Assembly (NCBI GenBank): GCA_010015655.1
Contig: ML976665.1
Span: forward strand, 882,384 to 946,383
From: Bimuria novae-zelandiae CBS 107.79
Lineage: Eukaryota > Ascomycota > Dothideomycetes > Pleosporales > Didymosphaeriaceae
Direction: 5' to 3'
Length of the DNA stretch: 64,000 nt
Shown: positions 20,246 through 31,930 of the stretch, piece after piece
Numbering within the stretch: position 1 is the stretch's first letter
How the letters are laid out: every line of letters begins with the position of its first letter
The notes under the pieces: model-generated
The model's database searches: none
What the model saw: the letters and a program-made list of their open reading frames with translations, nothing else
What the model was told of the DNA's origin: nothing
Translations under genes and position numbers: made by a program

Positions 20246-23200
20246 ATGACAGGCAACACCAGGGCCGCGAGGGCTCGCCAGAAGCTGCAGCAACACGCTG
20301 TCCCGTCTTCGTCGCAACAACACAGCTCCATTCGTACGGTCGATGAGTCCATAGTCAATGGCGACGCCGGCTACATTACCCCGCAACAGACTGAGACCGA
20401 ATCACTGCAAACAGAGCGCTCGCGACTCAGCCACACGCCCCTTCCAGAGCGCCTTGCTGGTATGTAACTCCAGGCAACACGCGCACTTGCCTGACAGTGC
20501 TAACATCTTTGAAGGCGACCGTCGGACTTCTGGCGCAACTGTGTGCGGTGACGCCGATGTGCTAGGTGTTCACATTAAGGAGGTCATATCGGTAATTGGT
20601 CGCCTGGAAGGCCTAGGGCTGTCGCAGCTTGACATCCAGCTCCCAAAGTGCGTTGTCCTCGGCGAGCAATCATCCGGAAAGTCGTCGATTATCGAAGCGA
20701 GTAAGTAACCTCAGGGGACAGCATGATTGTCTGGCACTTTCGTACGGTTTGAAGAGCGCGAACGTCGGCAGATATAATAACGTCTACTATTTTCCTGATT
20801 CTCTCTCTTTTATGTAGTTCACTGACTCGTACTGCAGTTTCTGGGATCCGCACACCCCGCGCTACAGGTACTTGTACGCGATGCCCGCTGTAAGTTCCGC
20901 CAACACCGCCTCAGCGACAACTCTGACATGCCACAGTTTCATCCGCTTGGAATCGTCCAGTGACGCAGAAGCTAGCTGGAGCGCTCACGTGACCCTGAGA
21001 TACAACTACCAGTATGACGTCTTGGCCCGCACAGGGAAGTTCCCCGGATGGAAGCCCAACCAGAACGTGCAAGAAGTCAAGTTCGCTGATTGCGATTCCC
21101 CGGAGGAACTGGAGGATGTCATTCGTTGCGCCCAGTTAGCTCTCCTTCACCCACTAGAGGACCCGGCAGTCTTTGCTCAAGGCCGTTTCACCCCTCTAGA
21201 AGAAGACCTCGGCCACGCTGTAAACTTTAGTCCCAACATTGTTTGCATCGATGTTTCGCACTCTTCGCTACCCAACTTATCCTTCTACGATCTCCCAGGT
21301 ATGTCTCACTAGCACCATATGCATTCATCCAATTGACCATTCTAGGTTTGATAAGTCAATCTGAAAACCCTGCCGATGTTCCACTCGTCAAGCAACTTGT
21401 ACAAGACTACGTGCAGGACCCTGACGCTCTTGTTTTGGTCGCTTGCTCCTTGGCTGCTGACATAGCAACGTCTATGGCCTCTGGACTAGCTCGTTTCGAG
21501 TGGGGCGCAGCTGACCGATGCGTGGGTAAGTGTGCAAGACATAGGTGTGGCTGAAAGATTTGGTAGTGCTGCCTGTTGTAACATCCACTTTGGCGTTACG
21601 CACAGCACTCAAGCTTTCGATTTCGCGCTGTACAACGACGAGTGACAATTGCTAATCCTCTTTAGGGGTGTTGACCAAACCTGATCTGCTCCCGGCTGGT
21701 AGCTCCGATGCTCCTCTGAAGAAAGTGCTCAACAACGAGGAGCTTCGTTTTGACCATGGATACTTCGTCGTCAAGAACCCAGACCAGGTAATGCTCAACG
21801 ACCGCCTCTCGCGTCAGGACGCACGCGAACAAGAGCGACAATTCTTCGCAACTACAAAGCCGTGGTGTTCTAGCCTGAAGACGTATCAAGGACGATTTGG
21901 GAATACCAACTTGCAACGATACCTTTCGGAGAAGTTAGCCCGTCAAATGATAAAGGCTTTACCGGTCATTTACGAGCAAGTGAAGCTGCGTCTTGATGAA
22001 GTAGATGAGCAGCTGAAGTCAGTTCCAGAACCACCAGCAATTGCAGGTGCTGCGCGCATCATCTCGGACCTTTTATTTACCTTTACTGAGCACGTCCGGA
22101 AGGAGATGGAACCAGAATATCCTTATAAAGACTGGAACACGGCTTGGACTAGAATGCAACAGAAATTTCTCGACGGACTACTCGCAATGAAGCCTACTAT
22201 GCGGACGTTGGGACGGCTTGACCAAGGCATCTACAAGTCTACACTTCTAGGAAGTTCGTCTGAAGATCCCATGTGCCTTGAAGACGAAGATGATGACGAG
22301 CATAACACGCCACCTGAAACGCCCCAGAAGAAGCGGAAGTTTGAAGGCACACCGGTTCCGACCCCGACCAAGACTTTTCGCTCCCGCGCGGCGGCGACAC
22401 CTTCTACGCCATCCAAGAAGAAACTGGTGAACGGGATAGACTACAGTGACAAAGGAACGCTGTACGTGTTGGACGAGGTCGCCAAGCACCTAGCAGAGAA
22501 TTCACGGTCGAAGATCCACGACCAACTTCAGCCATTAGTCATCAATGATATGATCAAGAACACTCTCAAGAATTGGTACGCAATCCCTTGGTATGCAGTG
22601 TGTTATCTTCTGGTGGGGTGCGGCATTACTCATCCTGGAGTAATGCAGAAGACCAAGACGTTGCCCCTGACCCAGATACCTATCCTGGATTTCGTACCCC
22701 TTACTGACTCTGAACGTGCTCCTTAGGCACATTCCGTTGGAGAAGCTCTTTGCCGAGCTCGACAACCAACTCAAAAGCTACATCCACCACATCTTCGACA
22801 AGTACTTCAAAGTTCATGCCAGCACCAAGCTGTACAGCGAAGCGTGGCGTATCGTCGAAAATGCCCTGGATACTAGCATGGCGGAGCAGTGCTGTACTAT
22901 GGCACCCGACGCGCTCCACGATGAGCTCGAAGGGCCTTACATGTTCCACAAGAAAATCTTTGACGACGCTAGAACGTTACTGCGCGGATCGTACAATATT
23001 GCTCGTTTCAACGCGCGTATAAAGAAGTACACGGAGGAGATGGGAGAGCACATCGGTGTTGAGAGGGTGCCTACCGAGGAGCGTCTGCGCAAGGACGAGA
23101 GCCTGTGTGCGATCCTCAGGACTGACCCCTACGACAAGCAGATTGACGTGATTGCGCGCATCACAAGTTATTACGAGGTAGCAGCACATCGATTTCACGA

Positions 23201-23552
23201 TATCATCTGCATGCGCATCGAGGGAAAGCTCTTCAAGAGGTTGCGAACCAAGTTGCGAGATGCCATGGATGAGACTCTGGGAATCCACGGTATCGACGGC
23301 GCCCAGAAAGCTATGGCATTGCTGGCGGTATCTTCCGAACATGCCAGTCTCCGCAAACAGCTCATGACCATGAAGAGTGCGCTTCAGGAAAGCCAGAGAC
23401 ATCTCGACGAGCTGCAACGTAAGCACGGCGATAGTATCTCTGCCTCCGGGGCAAGTGGTTTCGCTGTTCCGCCACTTCATCCTTCTGGCCCGTTCGGTCC
23501 TCCTACCTCCTTCACGGATGCGATGCAGGGTGACATGCACAACCACCTTTGA
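20246..23552 (+). CDS. Dynamin/Mx-like large GTPase
   Basis: Seven exons: 20,246-20,459, 20,515-20,700, 20,838-20,889, 20,937-21,298, 21,346-21,525, 21,666-22,575 and 22,727-23,552. All phases agree and give 909 aa. G1 is GEQSSGKSSIIEA (about residues 122-134, the dynamin 'GxQSSGKSS' P-loop), followed across two introns by ISGIRTPRATGTCTRCPL, the dynamin switch I region. G3 is DLPG (about 268-271) and G4 is TKPD (about 335). A stalk/effector region runs to about residue 860, interrupted near 535-570 by an acidic and Lys-rich insert (DEDDDEHNTPPETPQKKRKF). No PH or Pro-rich domain is seen, so it resembles the fungal Mx-like group rather than classical endocytic dynamin. Intron 1 uses a GAAG acceptor behind a CTAAC branch site, chosen because only it keeps the frame. 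Likely role: self-assembling membrane-remodelling GTPase; target unknown. Confidence 0.88.
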
Positions 23553-24313
23553 GTTTGACAGAGAGCACTGTCCTGCGAAGGAAGTTTTCTGCAACCAGTT
23601 GTACATTGGCACTCTGGAGGAAACCTTTTATGGAAGTCTTGAATACGATGGCAAACGTCTTTCCGTTATTTGCAGCCTGGATAGCACTTGCTTCATGGAC
23701 AGTCCAGCTAAAGTTGTTGGATTGTCTTGTCCTAGGGATGATTTCGCTTCTTTCTTCCACACTTCGAAGAAGTTAATTCTGTCTTGTCAGGGAATGTGTT
23801 ATTGGGGGTTTTGTGGCGTAATGAAGCTCGCGCTGCAGTTGAGAGTGTACTTTTTCTAAATAGTTTGGACGTTGATTGGCGTTTTTCTTCGCGCCTCACG
23901 CGCCCATTGGCTGGTGAGGTTGCACGGAATTCTTGGAGGTATCGTTGTGATACCGTCCCTGAGTATTTAGCCGCCGCATAGAACCGATCGCATGTGGAGT
24001 TCAATCCGACAATCTCGTCTCGTTCCTTGACGCTAACATGCGCGAACATCGCCTTCTTAGAGCGTTCCTACTCTATAACCTCCTGCACGTGCATTAGGCC
24101 CGAGGTCATCACGGGATTGATCGGCAGCGATAGCCATTTCAGGTAAGGCGCTTGTGTCTGGACCGAGGCTCTCCACCTTTCTGACCCTCCCGCGCTACTC
24201 CGCACTGTATAGTATCAAGCTCCAAGTCGCGCCTTCCAACCGCACAAGTCGGTTTCGGGCCCCAGCCTTTCGCCCTAAGCTATTGGTTCTCACCTCAGCT
24301 TTAATGAGGGCAG
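23553..24313. other. Intergenic region between dynamin-like gene and esterase
   Basis: About 760 bp. The ORFs on both strands near 23,550-24,050 lack domains and look like 3' untranslated sequence. Nothing else is recognised. Confidence 0.45.
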
Positions 24314-24319
24314 TATAAA
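24314..24319 (+). promoter_or_regulatory. TATA box of the esterase gene
   Basis: TATAAA, 120 bp before the chosen start codon at 24,439. Confidence 0.45.
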
Positions 24320-24438
24320 GGTGTGCGTTGACAGTTCGACCGCAGTTCCGGTAGCGACACAACGTCATCTATACGGACGAGTGGAGATTGGAGTCGTTGC
24401 TGTACGACTTCATATTGCCCAACCCAACCAGCGCAACC

Positions 24439-25605
24439 ATGGCGCTCTTCACAAATCTCTTCGCCTCTCAGCCCTTCAAGGCCCTCTACGTAATCGGTTC
24501 CCTCTTCTTCAACGCCTCGCGCCTGCCACTCTGGATCTTGAAATACGCATTCGTCCGTCAGCACCCAACATGGACCTTCAAGCAAGCCGTCACCCTGCGC
24601 GTATTCCGCGCATTCATTGACGTCCAGTCCACGATCCGTTCCCAACCCGCGCTACCGCTCACCCCAGGCAAAGAAGGAGACCAGTTCGTCATCATCAAAA
24701 GGAAGGATGAAGACAAGGACAAGTTCAAGGGCCCCATGCTGGCGAATGCGCAGACAGTGCAACCCACTGACATTGGCGGAGTATGGTATCCTGCCCCACT
24801 GACCGCTGCCGAAGTCGAAAAGCGCGACGACCTCCTCGTAATCCTGCACTTCCACGGCGGCGCCTACGTGATCGGCGACGGCCGCATCGAGTACTCGGGC
24901 CCCATCGCGCGCACCCTTCTCGAAAACACACCCGCAACGCACGTCCTGCTCCCCTCCTACCGCCTCTCCAAGCTCCCTCCCGGCCCAGACTCGAACCCGT
25001 TCCCCGCCGCGTTGCAAGATGCGCTAACCTCGTATCTCTACCTCATCGACGAGCTCAACATCCCCGCCAGCAAGATCGCGTTGGGCGGCGACTCCGCAGG
25101 CGGAAATTGCGCCATCGCGCTCCTCCGCTACATTGCCGAATTCGGCACCAAAATTGGAGTCCCCCAGCCGTCCGCCGCGCTCCTCTGGTCCCCCTGGCTC
25201 AACCCCACAAACCCCGATACTTCGTTCGAATATAATAACCCGAACTTCCCGTCCGACTACATCCCCGCCTCCTTCCTCACCTGGGGCGTCGCCGCGCTGG
25301 CCGGGCAGAATCCTCCTCTTTCGGGGCCTTCGGTAATCGCGTCGAATCCGTATGCTAATGCGCTAGAGTACGGGTTCAAGACGCCGGTGCCGCTGTGGGT
25401 GAATATGGGAGGCACAGAAGTGTTGTGTGAGGATGGGAGGAAGTGGGCGGAGATGATGAAGGGGGAGGGGAACGAGGTCGTGTTCGATGTTGAGGACAGC
25501 GTGTGTCATGATGTGCTGCTCGTGGCGCCGATTGTGGGGATGACTGAGGGGGTGGGGAGGATGGCGAAGCGGGCGGGGGAGTGGTTGAAGGGGGTGAGGA
25601 AGTGA
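24439..25605 (+). CDS. Alpha/beta-hydrolase fold-3 esterase (HSL family)
   Basis: Single exon, 388 aa from the first ATG (MALFTNLFASQPFKALYVIG); the open frame upstream has no ATG. The oxyanion-hole motif HFHGGAYVIGDG is at about residues 142-153, and the nucleophile elbow GGDSAGGNCA at about 216-225 is the GDSAG box typical of hormone-sensitive-lipase-like esterases. A late CHDVLL supplies the likely catalytic His, and a Glu/Asp around TEVLCEDGRK the acid. A hydrophobic N-terminal segment (about residues 8-35) could anchor it to a membrane. Expected reaction: hydrolysis of short-chain or sterol esters; the substrate is not predictable. Codon use is C-rich at the front and G-rich at the end. 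Confidence 0.88.
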   Translation: MALFTNLFASQPFKALYVIGSLFFNASRLPLWILKYAFVRQHPTWTFKQAVTLRVFRAFIDVQSTIRSQPALPLTPGKEGDQFVIIKRKDEDKDKFKGPMLANAQTVQPTDIGGVWYPAPLTAAEVEKRDDLLVILHFHGGAYVIGDGRIEYSGPIARTLLENTPATHVLLPSYRLSKLPPGPDSNPFPAALQDALTSYLYLIDELNIPASKIALGGDSAGGNCAIALLRYIAEFGTKIGVPQPSAALLWSPWLNPTNPDTSFEYNNPNFPSDYIPASFLTWGVAALAGQNPPLSGPSVIASNPYANALEYGFKTPVPLWVNMGGTEVLCEDGRKWAEMMKGEGNEVVFDVEDSVCHDVLLVAPIVGMTEGVGRMAKRAGEWLKGVRK

Positions 25606-26117
25606 GTGTGATACCATGTTGTTTTGTGGCCGAAGGAGCGCAGACGGGCGTTTTGATAGCGAATTTTGGAGATTGGGTTGGGGTTGTATGTCCAAGATTT
25701 CTTCCCTTGGGTCGGGCGGAGGAAGCTGCAACTTATATTGTTACGTTCACGTTGCTCTACTATGCTATCTCGTGCGTTGAAGTCGCATAACATTCGGCAC
25801 CTCGTTGCGCGCATCAGCAGTATCGTGGAAAGGGAACCGTCAACCAGACATTCATCTCTAGAAATATGCCATCTTCTTATAAACCTACAAGAGGTCAAAT
25901 AGTCTCCCTACACCCCCCTGCCCAGTGACGCATACGCGACAGGGATCTCGCTAGTCCGACGTCGGCGCGCTTTTAAAAGCTCTGACCACCAAAATTTCTA
26001 GCGGTGACTGTTGATAACGGACCCGATAAAAGGGCTGCCCCACCGCGCAAACCCCAGCTTTTTTGACCGTGCCATTGAATCTTCCCACTTCTTTCAAGGT
26101 GTATACGAAAGCACACA
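25606..26117. other. Intergenic region upstream of argininosuccinate synthase
   Basis: 512 bp. It contains GGTGACTGTTGATAACG and other TGACT-like half sites about 110 bp before the start codon. A Gcn4/Cpc1 site would be expected for an arginine gene, but no full TGASTCA palindrome is visible. Confidence 0.35.
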
Positions 26118-26707
26118 ATGGCGAAGGGAAGAGTTTGTTTGGCTTATTCTGGTATGTAAAGCTATAATTTGGCGGTGAATCTTGTTATCTGGGGAGTGAA
26201 TTGTTGAGAGCATGGTGGGCTGAGTTTGAGAGGGAGAGTTGAGGGTGATATGGATAGGGCTGACAGTGAATATAGGCGGTCTTGATACGTCGACGATTCT
26301 GAAATGGCTCATTGGTATGTATATGTGGGAGTAGGAGGAGACACCACTGATCAGGTGCAGAGGAGGGCTATGAGGTCGTGTGCTTCCTTGCGAACGTCGG
26401 ACAGGATGAGCCGTGGGACGAGGTCGAGAAGAAGGCGCTCAAGATTGGTGCGCTGAAGATGGTACGTCACAATCTCATATAATCACTTCGATCATATAGT
26501 ACGTGAGAACAGAGGGCTGATAGTAATCCAGGTCATCCTCGACCTTCGCCGCGAATTCGTCGAAGAGCTCTGCTTCCGCGCCGTCCAGTGCAACGCCAGC
26601 TACGAGGGCCGCTACCTTCTCGGCACCTCCCTCGCGCGCCCCGTCATCGCCCGCGCGCAGATCAAAGTCGCCCAGCAGGAAGACTGCGGCTGGGTCTCGC
26701 ACGGCTG

Positions 26708-26743
<36 letters not shown>

Positions 26744-27635
26744 CGCCTTCTACACGCTCCAGCCCACCATCAAGGTCATCGCCCCCTGGCGCCTGCCCGA
26801 GTTCTGCAACAAGTTCAAGGGCCGCCAGGACCTGCTCGACTACGCCGAGCAGCACAACATCCCCGTCACCTCGACAAAGGCAAAGCCCTGGTCCATGGAC
26901 GCCAACCTCGCCCACTGCAGCTACGAGGCGGGTATCCTCGAGGACCCCGACAAGTCCCCGCCGGAGGATATGTGGACGATGACGGACTCGCCGCTCAACG
27001 CGCCCAACGAGCCGACCAACATTACCATCAAGTTCGAAGCCGGCATCGCCGTGGCTGTTCTGGTCGGCGACAAGACGTACACGGACTCTGTCGAGCTGTT
27101 CGAGAAGCTCAACAAGCTCGGTTACACGCACGGCATCGGCCGCATCGACATCGTCGAGAACCGCTTCATCGGCCTCAAGTCCCGCGGCTGCTACGACTCC
27201 CCGGCCATGACTATCCTACGCCTCGCGCATCTCGATCTCGAGGGCCTCGTCATGGACGCCCAGGTCCGCTCCCTCCGCGACCAGTTCGTCTCCCACAACT
27301 GGAGCTACCAGCTCTACAACGGCATGTACTTCTCGCCCGAGCGCGAGTTCGTCGAGAACTCCCTTTTGTTCTCGCAAAAGCGGGTCAACGGCGAGGTCCG
27401 CCTGAGCTTGTACAAGGGTAACGCGTACGTGCTGGGCCGTAGCAGCCAGACCGAGAAGCTGTACTCCGAGGAGGAGGCGAGCATGGATACGCTGGATAAC
27501 TTCTCCCCGATGGACACCACGGGGTTCATTGCGATTCAGAGTATTCGGCTCAAGAAGTATGGGTTGCAGCAGATTGAGAAGGGCGCGAGTGGGTTCTCGG
27601 TTGGCAGGGATAACTTTATTAGGGATAAGCAGTAG
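26118..27635 (+). CDS. ARG1: Argininosuccinate synthase
   Basis: Four exons: 26,118-26,151, 26,276-26,314, 26,361-26,461 and 26,532-27,635; 425 aa. The enzyme joins citrulline and aspartate with ATP to make argininosuccinate in arginine biosynthesis. The N-terminal PP-loop AYSGGLDTSTILKWL is split by intron 1 between two Gly codons. Other family blocks are LLGTSLARPVIARAQ, SHGCTGKGNDQVRFEL, SYEAGILEDPD, GRIDIVENRFIGLKSRGCY, and the C-terminal DTTGFIAIQSIRLKKYG. Exon 3 uses the GCAG|AGGAGG acceptor, which restores WLIEEGYEVVCF; the upstream AG at 26,354 would insert two residues. Length is normal. Likely cytosolic. The introns cluster in the first 60 codons, as is usual in fungal genes. Confidence 0.96.
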
Positions 27636-28001
27636 TCGACATGCCGTCGGGAGGGAATGGATGGATGAATGAACGTCGGAGGGCGTCGGGATGATATTGT
27701 GGGAAGGCTCTTGTAGGATAGATGGGTACTTCTCTAACGATTGCAAAAGTTTATGGCTCATGGGTATATATGCATTGGTATCGTAGTAGTGCGAGCCTGA
27801 TTTTCTACCAGCCGGCGATGCAACACTTCCCTCGCTGAAGCAGCCACTGCTCCATCGACCCTCCCACCAACGCCTTGCATGCATGCAGCGGACCTCCACC
27901 CCATCTAAAAACACAAAAACACTCCCGTACATACATAACCAACAAAGTATATGCCAAAAAGCGATGCCATAAAAGTGCGCCCACCATTCCACATACGCGG
28001 G
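27636..28001. other. Convergent intergenic region (ARG1 and ubiquitin hydrolase)
   Basis: 366 bp between two stop codons. Only 3' untranslated sequence is expected and nothing else is seen. Confidence 0.5.
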
Positions 28002-31000
28002 CTATATCCCCCCCGCAACCCTCTCCCTCTGATAAAACACGACATACGCCTTCTCCCTCTCCTCCTCGCCCATGCTCCTCGGATCAAAGTCCCTCACCCT
28101 ATCATCATTAAAGCTCCTCCACACGCCCTTCGCCGCATCCTTGGCGGCCGCCGTATAATGCCCACTCCCCAGCGTAGCCCCATGGTGGAAGATAATCGCA
28201 TACGCATTATACATATACGGGGGGTTCATCGCCGGGTCCGTTTTCAACTCTGTGAGCTGGACATCTGCCTGTGCGGTAGTTTTGCGCGCGATGGCCTCGC
28301 CCTCGGGGGTAATCGGGGGCTCCATGAAGGGCGCGAGGTCGAGGGATTGGAGGGGGAAGTGCACGGGAGTGCGGATCTTGCGGGCAGATTGTCCGTGGGA
28401 GGTGGCGAAGCGCTTGAAGTGGACGACCAGCGTGTCCGGGGCGCGGGTGATTGTGATTTTCTTAGTAGCTTCCCTGTGTTTTTTACACCGTGGGCACTTC
28501 CACGTGTCGGCGGAATCCAGTGTTTCAACAGCGCAGTACGAGCGCAGACAATCCCTGATGTCGCACGCGGCGTCTTGTCGGATTTCGACGCTGATGCTCC
28601 AGAAAGCTTCGAACGTCGTGGAGGTGATGCCGCACTTTTTGCACGTGAGCTGCGACGCATGCTGGCCGGCGAAGAGGTTGCCGATGAGGGAGGCGTTGCG
28701 GTGGAGGTAGCGGTTCCATTCGATTTTCGCGGCGTACGGCCGGGGGAGCTGTTCGCGGGCCATTTCCATTTCTTCGGTGAGGTCGCGGAGAGGCGGCTTG
28801 TTGTAGACGGTGTTGAGGTCTTCGTGCATCATGTCGAGAACGAATTCGAGGAATTCCTTAGCGTCCTGTTGTTCGTCGAGTTGCCAGGTTTGGTTGAAGC
28901 GCCCGCAGACTTTCTGAGGGGTACGTTAGCATCATGTCGGGTTGTCAAGAGATGGAACTTACTCTAAATGTGGAGGGTCGGAGAGCAGCAGAATCGCCCT
29001 TGTATAGATTGGATAGCAAAGTCGCGTATGCCTCGGGCAGAATTCCTTCTGTTCCCTTCCAGTTCCGCTTTTGCAGGTATTCCGCGTATCGTCCACTGAG
29101 GAACCAAGCAGTGAGGTTGGGATTCGCGCTCAGGCATTGAACGACCGAATTCATATAGCACGTTACACCGAAATTGATCAGGCCGGTCTTGTGGAGGCGA
29201 TTTGAGACACCACGACCACTTGATACATACACCGGCGGTTGGTTCCCACTGGACTGACGGGTGAGTTGCCGCTCGTGGACCCCCGTATAACTGGGCCGTG
29301 GAACGGACGGCGGTGGTCTTGACGGTGCAGGCGGTATTGGGGGCTGAACGTATTGACTTGTCTGCTGCGGCCGTGAAGGAGGATACATCATAGACTGCTG
29401 GTCCTCGAGATCGGGATATCGCCGTAAAAAGTCTTCGGTAGTTCGATATACAGGCGATTCAACCTCCTCTTCGTCCTCCTCCTGGGGTGCCTGCTCCACA
29501 ACGGATCTTCCGCGACGTGCTTCCTCCATCCATTGCCGTTGCTCTTCCGAATCCATGGCTGTGTAGTCGCGCCTTCCCGAAGTCCTTCGGTTCTGGGGCT
29601 GGAGACGCGTTGGGTGCGGTGCACGTTTCAATGGCCGTGTCTTGGTCTGACCGCTGGCAACCATGGCCGCAGTTGCCGTCATCTTCAACGCCGGTGGACC
29701 TACCAGGTCAATCCAAGCATCGATGCCTCCCATGAGGAAAATAGGAGGTCTTTGCAATGGTTTGTCGTAGTTGAACTCATACAAGGCGTCGTAAAGCTGC
29801 TTCAGGGGCCGTTCGCGTTCGTTCAGTTGGTATCTGTTCAGGAACGAATTTGTTTTTGTGGATTCGTCATAATATACTACCAAGTCGAACTCATTGCGTC
29901 GTTCGAAAAGCGACAGCTCTTCATCTGGCGAAATCACCAGCCTGTCCTGCAGCTGTTCGGCAGAGCAGCCATCCTGTAAACTAGTTGGCTCCACACACAT
30001 GATGTTGTGGACAAATATATGGCCCGCGTCGTATTCTTCCCTGCTGCGAACATCTATCAGAAGCACGTTGTACATTCTAATGTAGTCGTAGAGTCTTTCC
30101 GCCGTTATTTGACTTTCTACCGGTTTGCTAACGGATTTCCGCCTCGGCACCGGATCTACTGGCACGTTAGACTGAGTTGGAAAATAGCTATCGGATTGGC
30201 CATTAGTATTTGGGGCTTGGTACGAGGCACTCGATGTGACGGAGGAACGACCTGCGCCGACCATGCTCCGAGGAGTGCTGCGGGGAGGATTAATGTTGCC
30301 AGGTAACGAGAGATTTCGTGCGGGACTATACGTAGGACTCGGTTCCTTTGGTAGGGAGGCTGCATAACCTGTGTTAAGCAGCGGCAGTGGAGGCGGGGGC
30401 ATGTCACGGGGACCCAGTGGACGGGACGAGTAGTCTGAGGGAGAAGGCATCTTTACAGAGAGATCCATACTTGAATGTCCGGAAGAAGTATCGATTGGGA
30501 TCGCGTTACCCCTGAGTTTCGCGAAACGCTCGGTGAGATCGTGCATGCCATTGAGCGAAGATGTACTCTGGTGAACAGCTCGACCGTGTAGAGACTGTGG
30601 CTTAGGATGAACTGGAGGCTTTCGCCGCGGCGACTCTGCTGGAGCTGCTGGTGCTGAGCGACCGAGTGGCGGGCCGGAGGGCACATCAGGAAGCATGAGT
30701 TCATCGTCACGGTGGATGTGGATGCCGTTGGCCTGTCCACGACTTAGTGTGACTATTGTGTAAGAGGTGGTACGAGAATGGTATACCGAGGTAGGACGTG
30801 ATGAAGGTTGGGAGGGTGGATGCTGGGCGCCGTTTCGCTTATTATCGTTGGTGATGATGTTCTTTATGTTCATGAATCTATCCTCGTTGGCTTGGATTTC
30901 CTGGCACATGTCAACCACGCGCAAATGGATTCCTGAATGTGTGTCCAACCTTGCAGAGGTTCGTGAAGTCTCGGTGCAATTGGCCGCGATTTGTCTCGAC

Positions 31001-31394
31001 GCGATCGATGTAGTCTCTTTTGCGGGGTATGACTTCGGAGACGAGCTTGTATGCAACAAGATACTCCCAGAAGGCGGCAGCAGGAGATTGGCGGCTGTTG
31101 ACCGATGTTATCGCCTGGCCCATGTGGTATTTGGCTTGCTCAACGAGACGTGCGACCTGTCCTCACTCAGCATGATTCCCCTACGAAGGTTGGTGTGTGT
31201 ACCGATTGGCCACTGATCTCATTCACTTTGTCTGTCGCCGATGCCGTGATCTCAGCGATCGGGGGATATGGACCTCCAGCGCCTCGAGGACCTGCTCCGT
31301 CGCTGCCCCGCGAGCCACCTGCGCCATTGGGGTATCCTTTCATGGCACGTGTCGAGAAGGGAGCTGCAGGAGGCAAGGGAGCAGCTGCACTCAT
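28002..31394 (-). CDS. Doa4/Ubp-like ubiquitin carboxyl-terminal hydrolase with rhodanese domain
   Basis: Four exons on the minus strand: 31,203-31,394, 30,950-31,156, 28,963-30,900 and 28,002-28,913, with introns of 46 to 49 bp; 1,082 aa. The N-terminus begins MSAAAPLPPAAPFSTRAMKG and is followed by a helical segment (ARLVEQAKYHM... to about residue 133) like the N-terminal module of Doa4. A rhodanese domain is at about residues 395-510 (MYNVLLIDVRSREEYDAGHI). The USP catalytic core starts at about 700 with the Cys box GLINFGVTCYMNSVVQCL. It includes a zinc ribbon (CKKCGITS; CPRCKKH) and ends with the His box LGSGHYTAAAKD and WRSFNDDRV. This is the arrangement of yeast Doa4/Ubp5, which remove ubiquitin from cargo at late endosomes before vesicle budding. 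It is divergent from VPS27. The middle third is Pro/Ser-rich and probably disordered. Confidence 0.92.
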
Positions 31395-31930
31395 AACCGC
31401 AGCTTATGCGCAGAGGATGTCTCGCATGGTAGGAGGGCGCAATCGAAGGCGGTACGTGGTCGGGCGTCGCAGTCTGGAGTGGCACGCGGGGGAGCCGTGA
31501 GCGCTATGGCGGACCGTGTGACGGAAAGGCGCAGTTGGGCCAGGGGGCTCGAGGGCTGTTCGGCTGTCGGTATGGTCGCGTAGGCTTCAAGACTGGCAGT
31601 CGGGGCACAACAACAAGGAAGACGGTCTTTTTTGTGTGTATACAGGGTTCTGGCGGTGTCGACTTGCGGAGTGTCCTGCGAGGCCATGCGCCACCGAGTT
31701 GGCCGATTGGATTGTTAGATTACGTCGGTGCCAAGGAGGGCCTGGCGACCATCAGCGCCCAGCGAAGCTCCGCTGCTACCTACGACAGACGCGCAAGCTA
31801 CGTCGCCGCTATCGCCTTCCTTCTGCCCACCGACGGCATCCTTCACGGCGACCCAACACACCGAAGACACTGGAGAGCACGCACGCCCGACCGAGCCACG
31901 ACGGCATTCCCATAGTTCCCCTCCGCAATC
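31395..31930. promoter_or_regulatory. Shared divergent promoter region, Doa4-like gene / VPS27
   Basis: 536 bp between two start codons on opposite strands. No TATA box is obvious. The open ORFs crossing it on both strands have no domain and are probably chance products of its high GC. Confidence 0.5.

Noticed and set aside
25950..26060. Gcn4/Cpc1 operator upstream of ARG1
   Set aside because: Only TGACT half sites are visible, no full TGASTCA palindrome.
27216..27992. 258-codon minus-strand ORF
   Set aside because: Antisense to argininosuccinate synthase exon 4; Leu/Val/Glu-rich shadow.
27951..28967. 338-codon plus-strand ORF
   Set aside because: Antisense to the ubiquitin hydrolase catalytic exon; G/V/E-rich composition of a reversed GC-rich gene and no domain.
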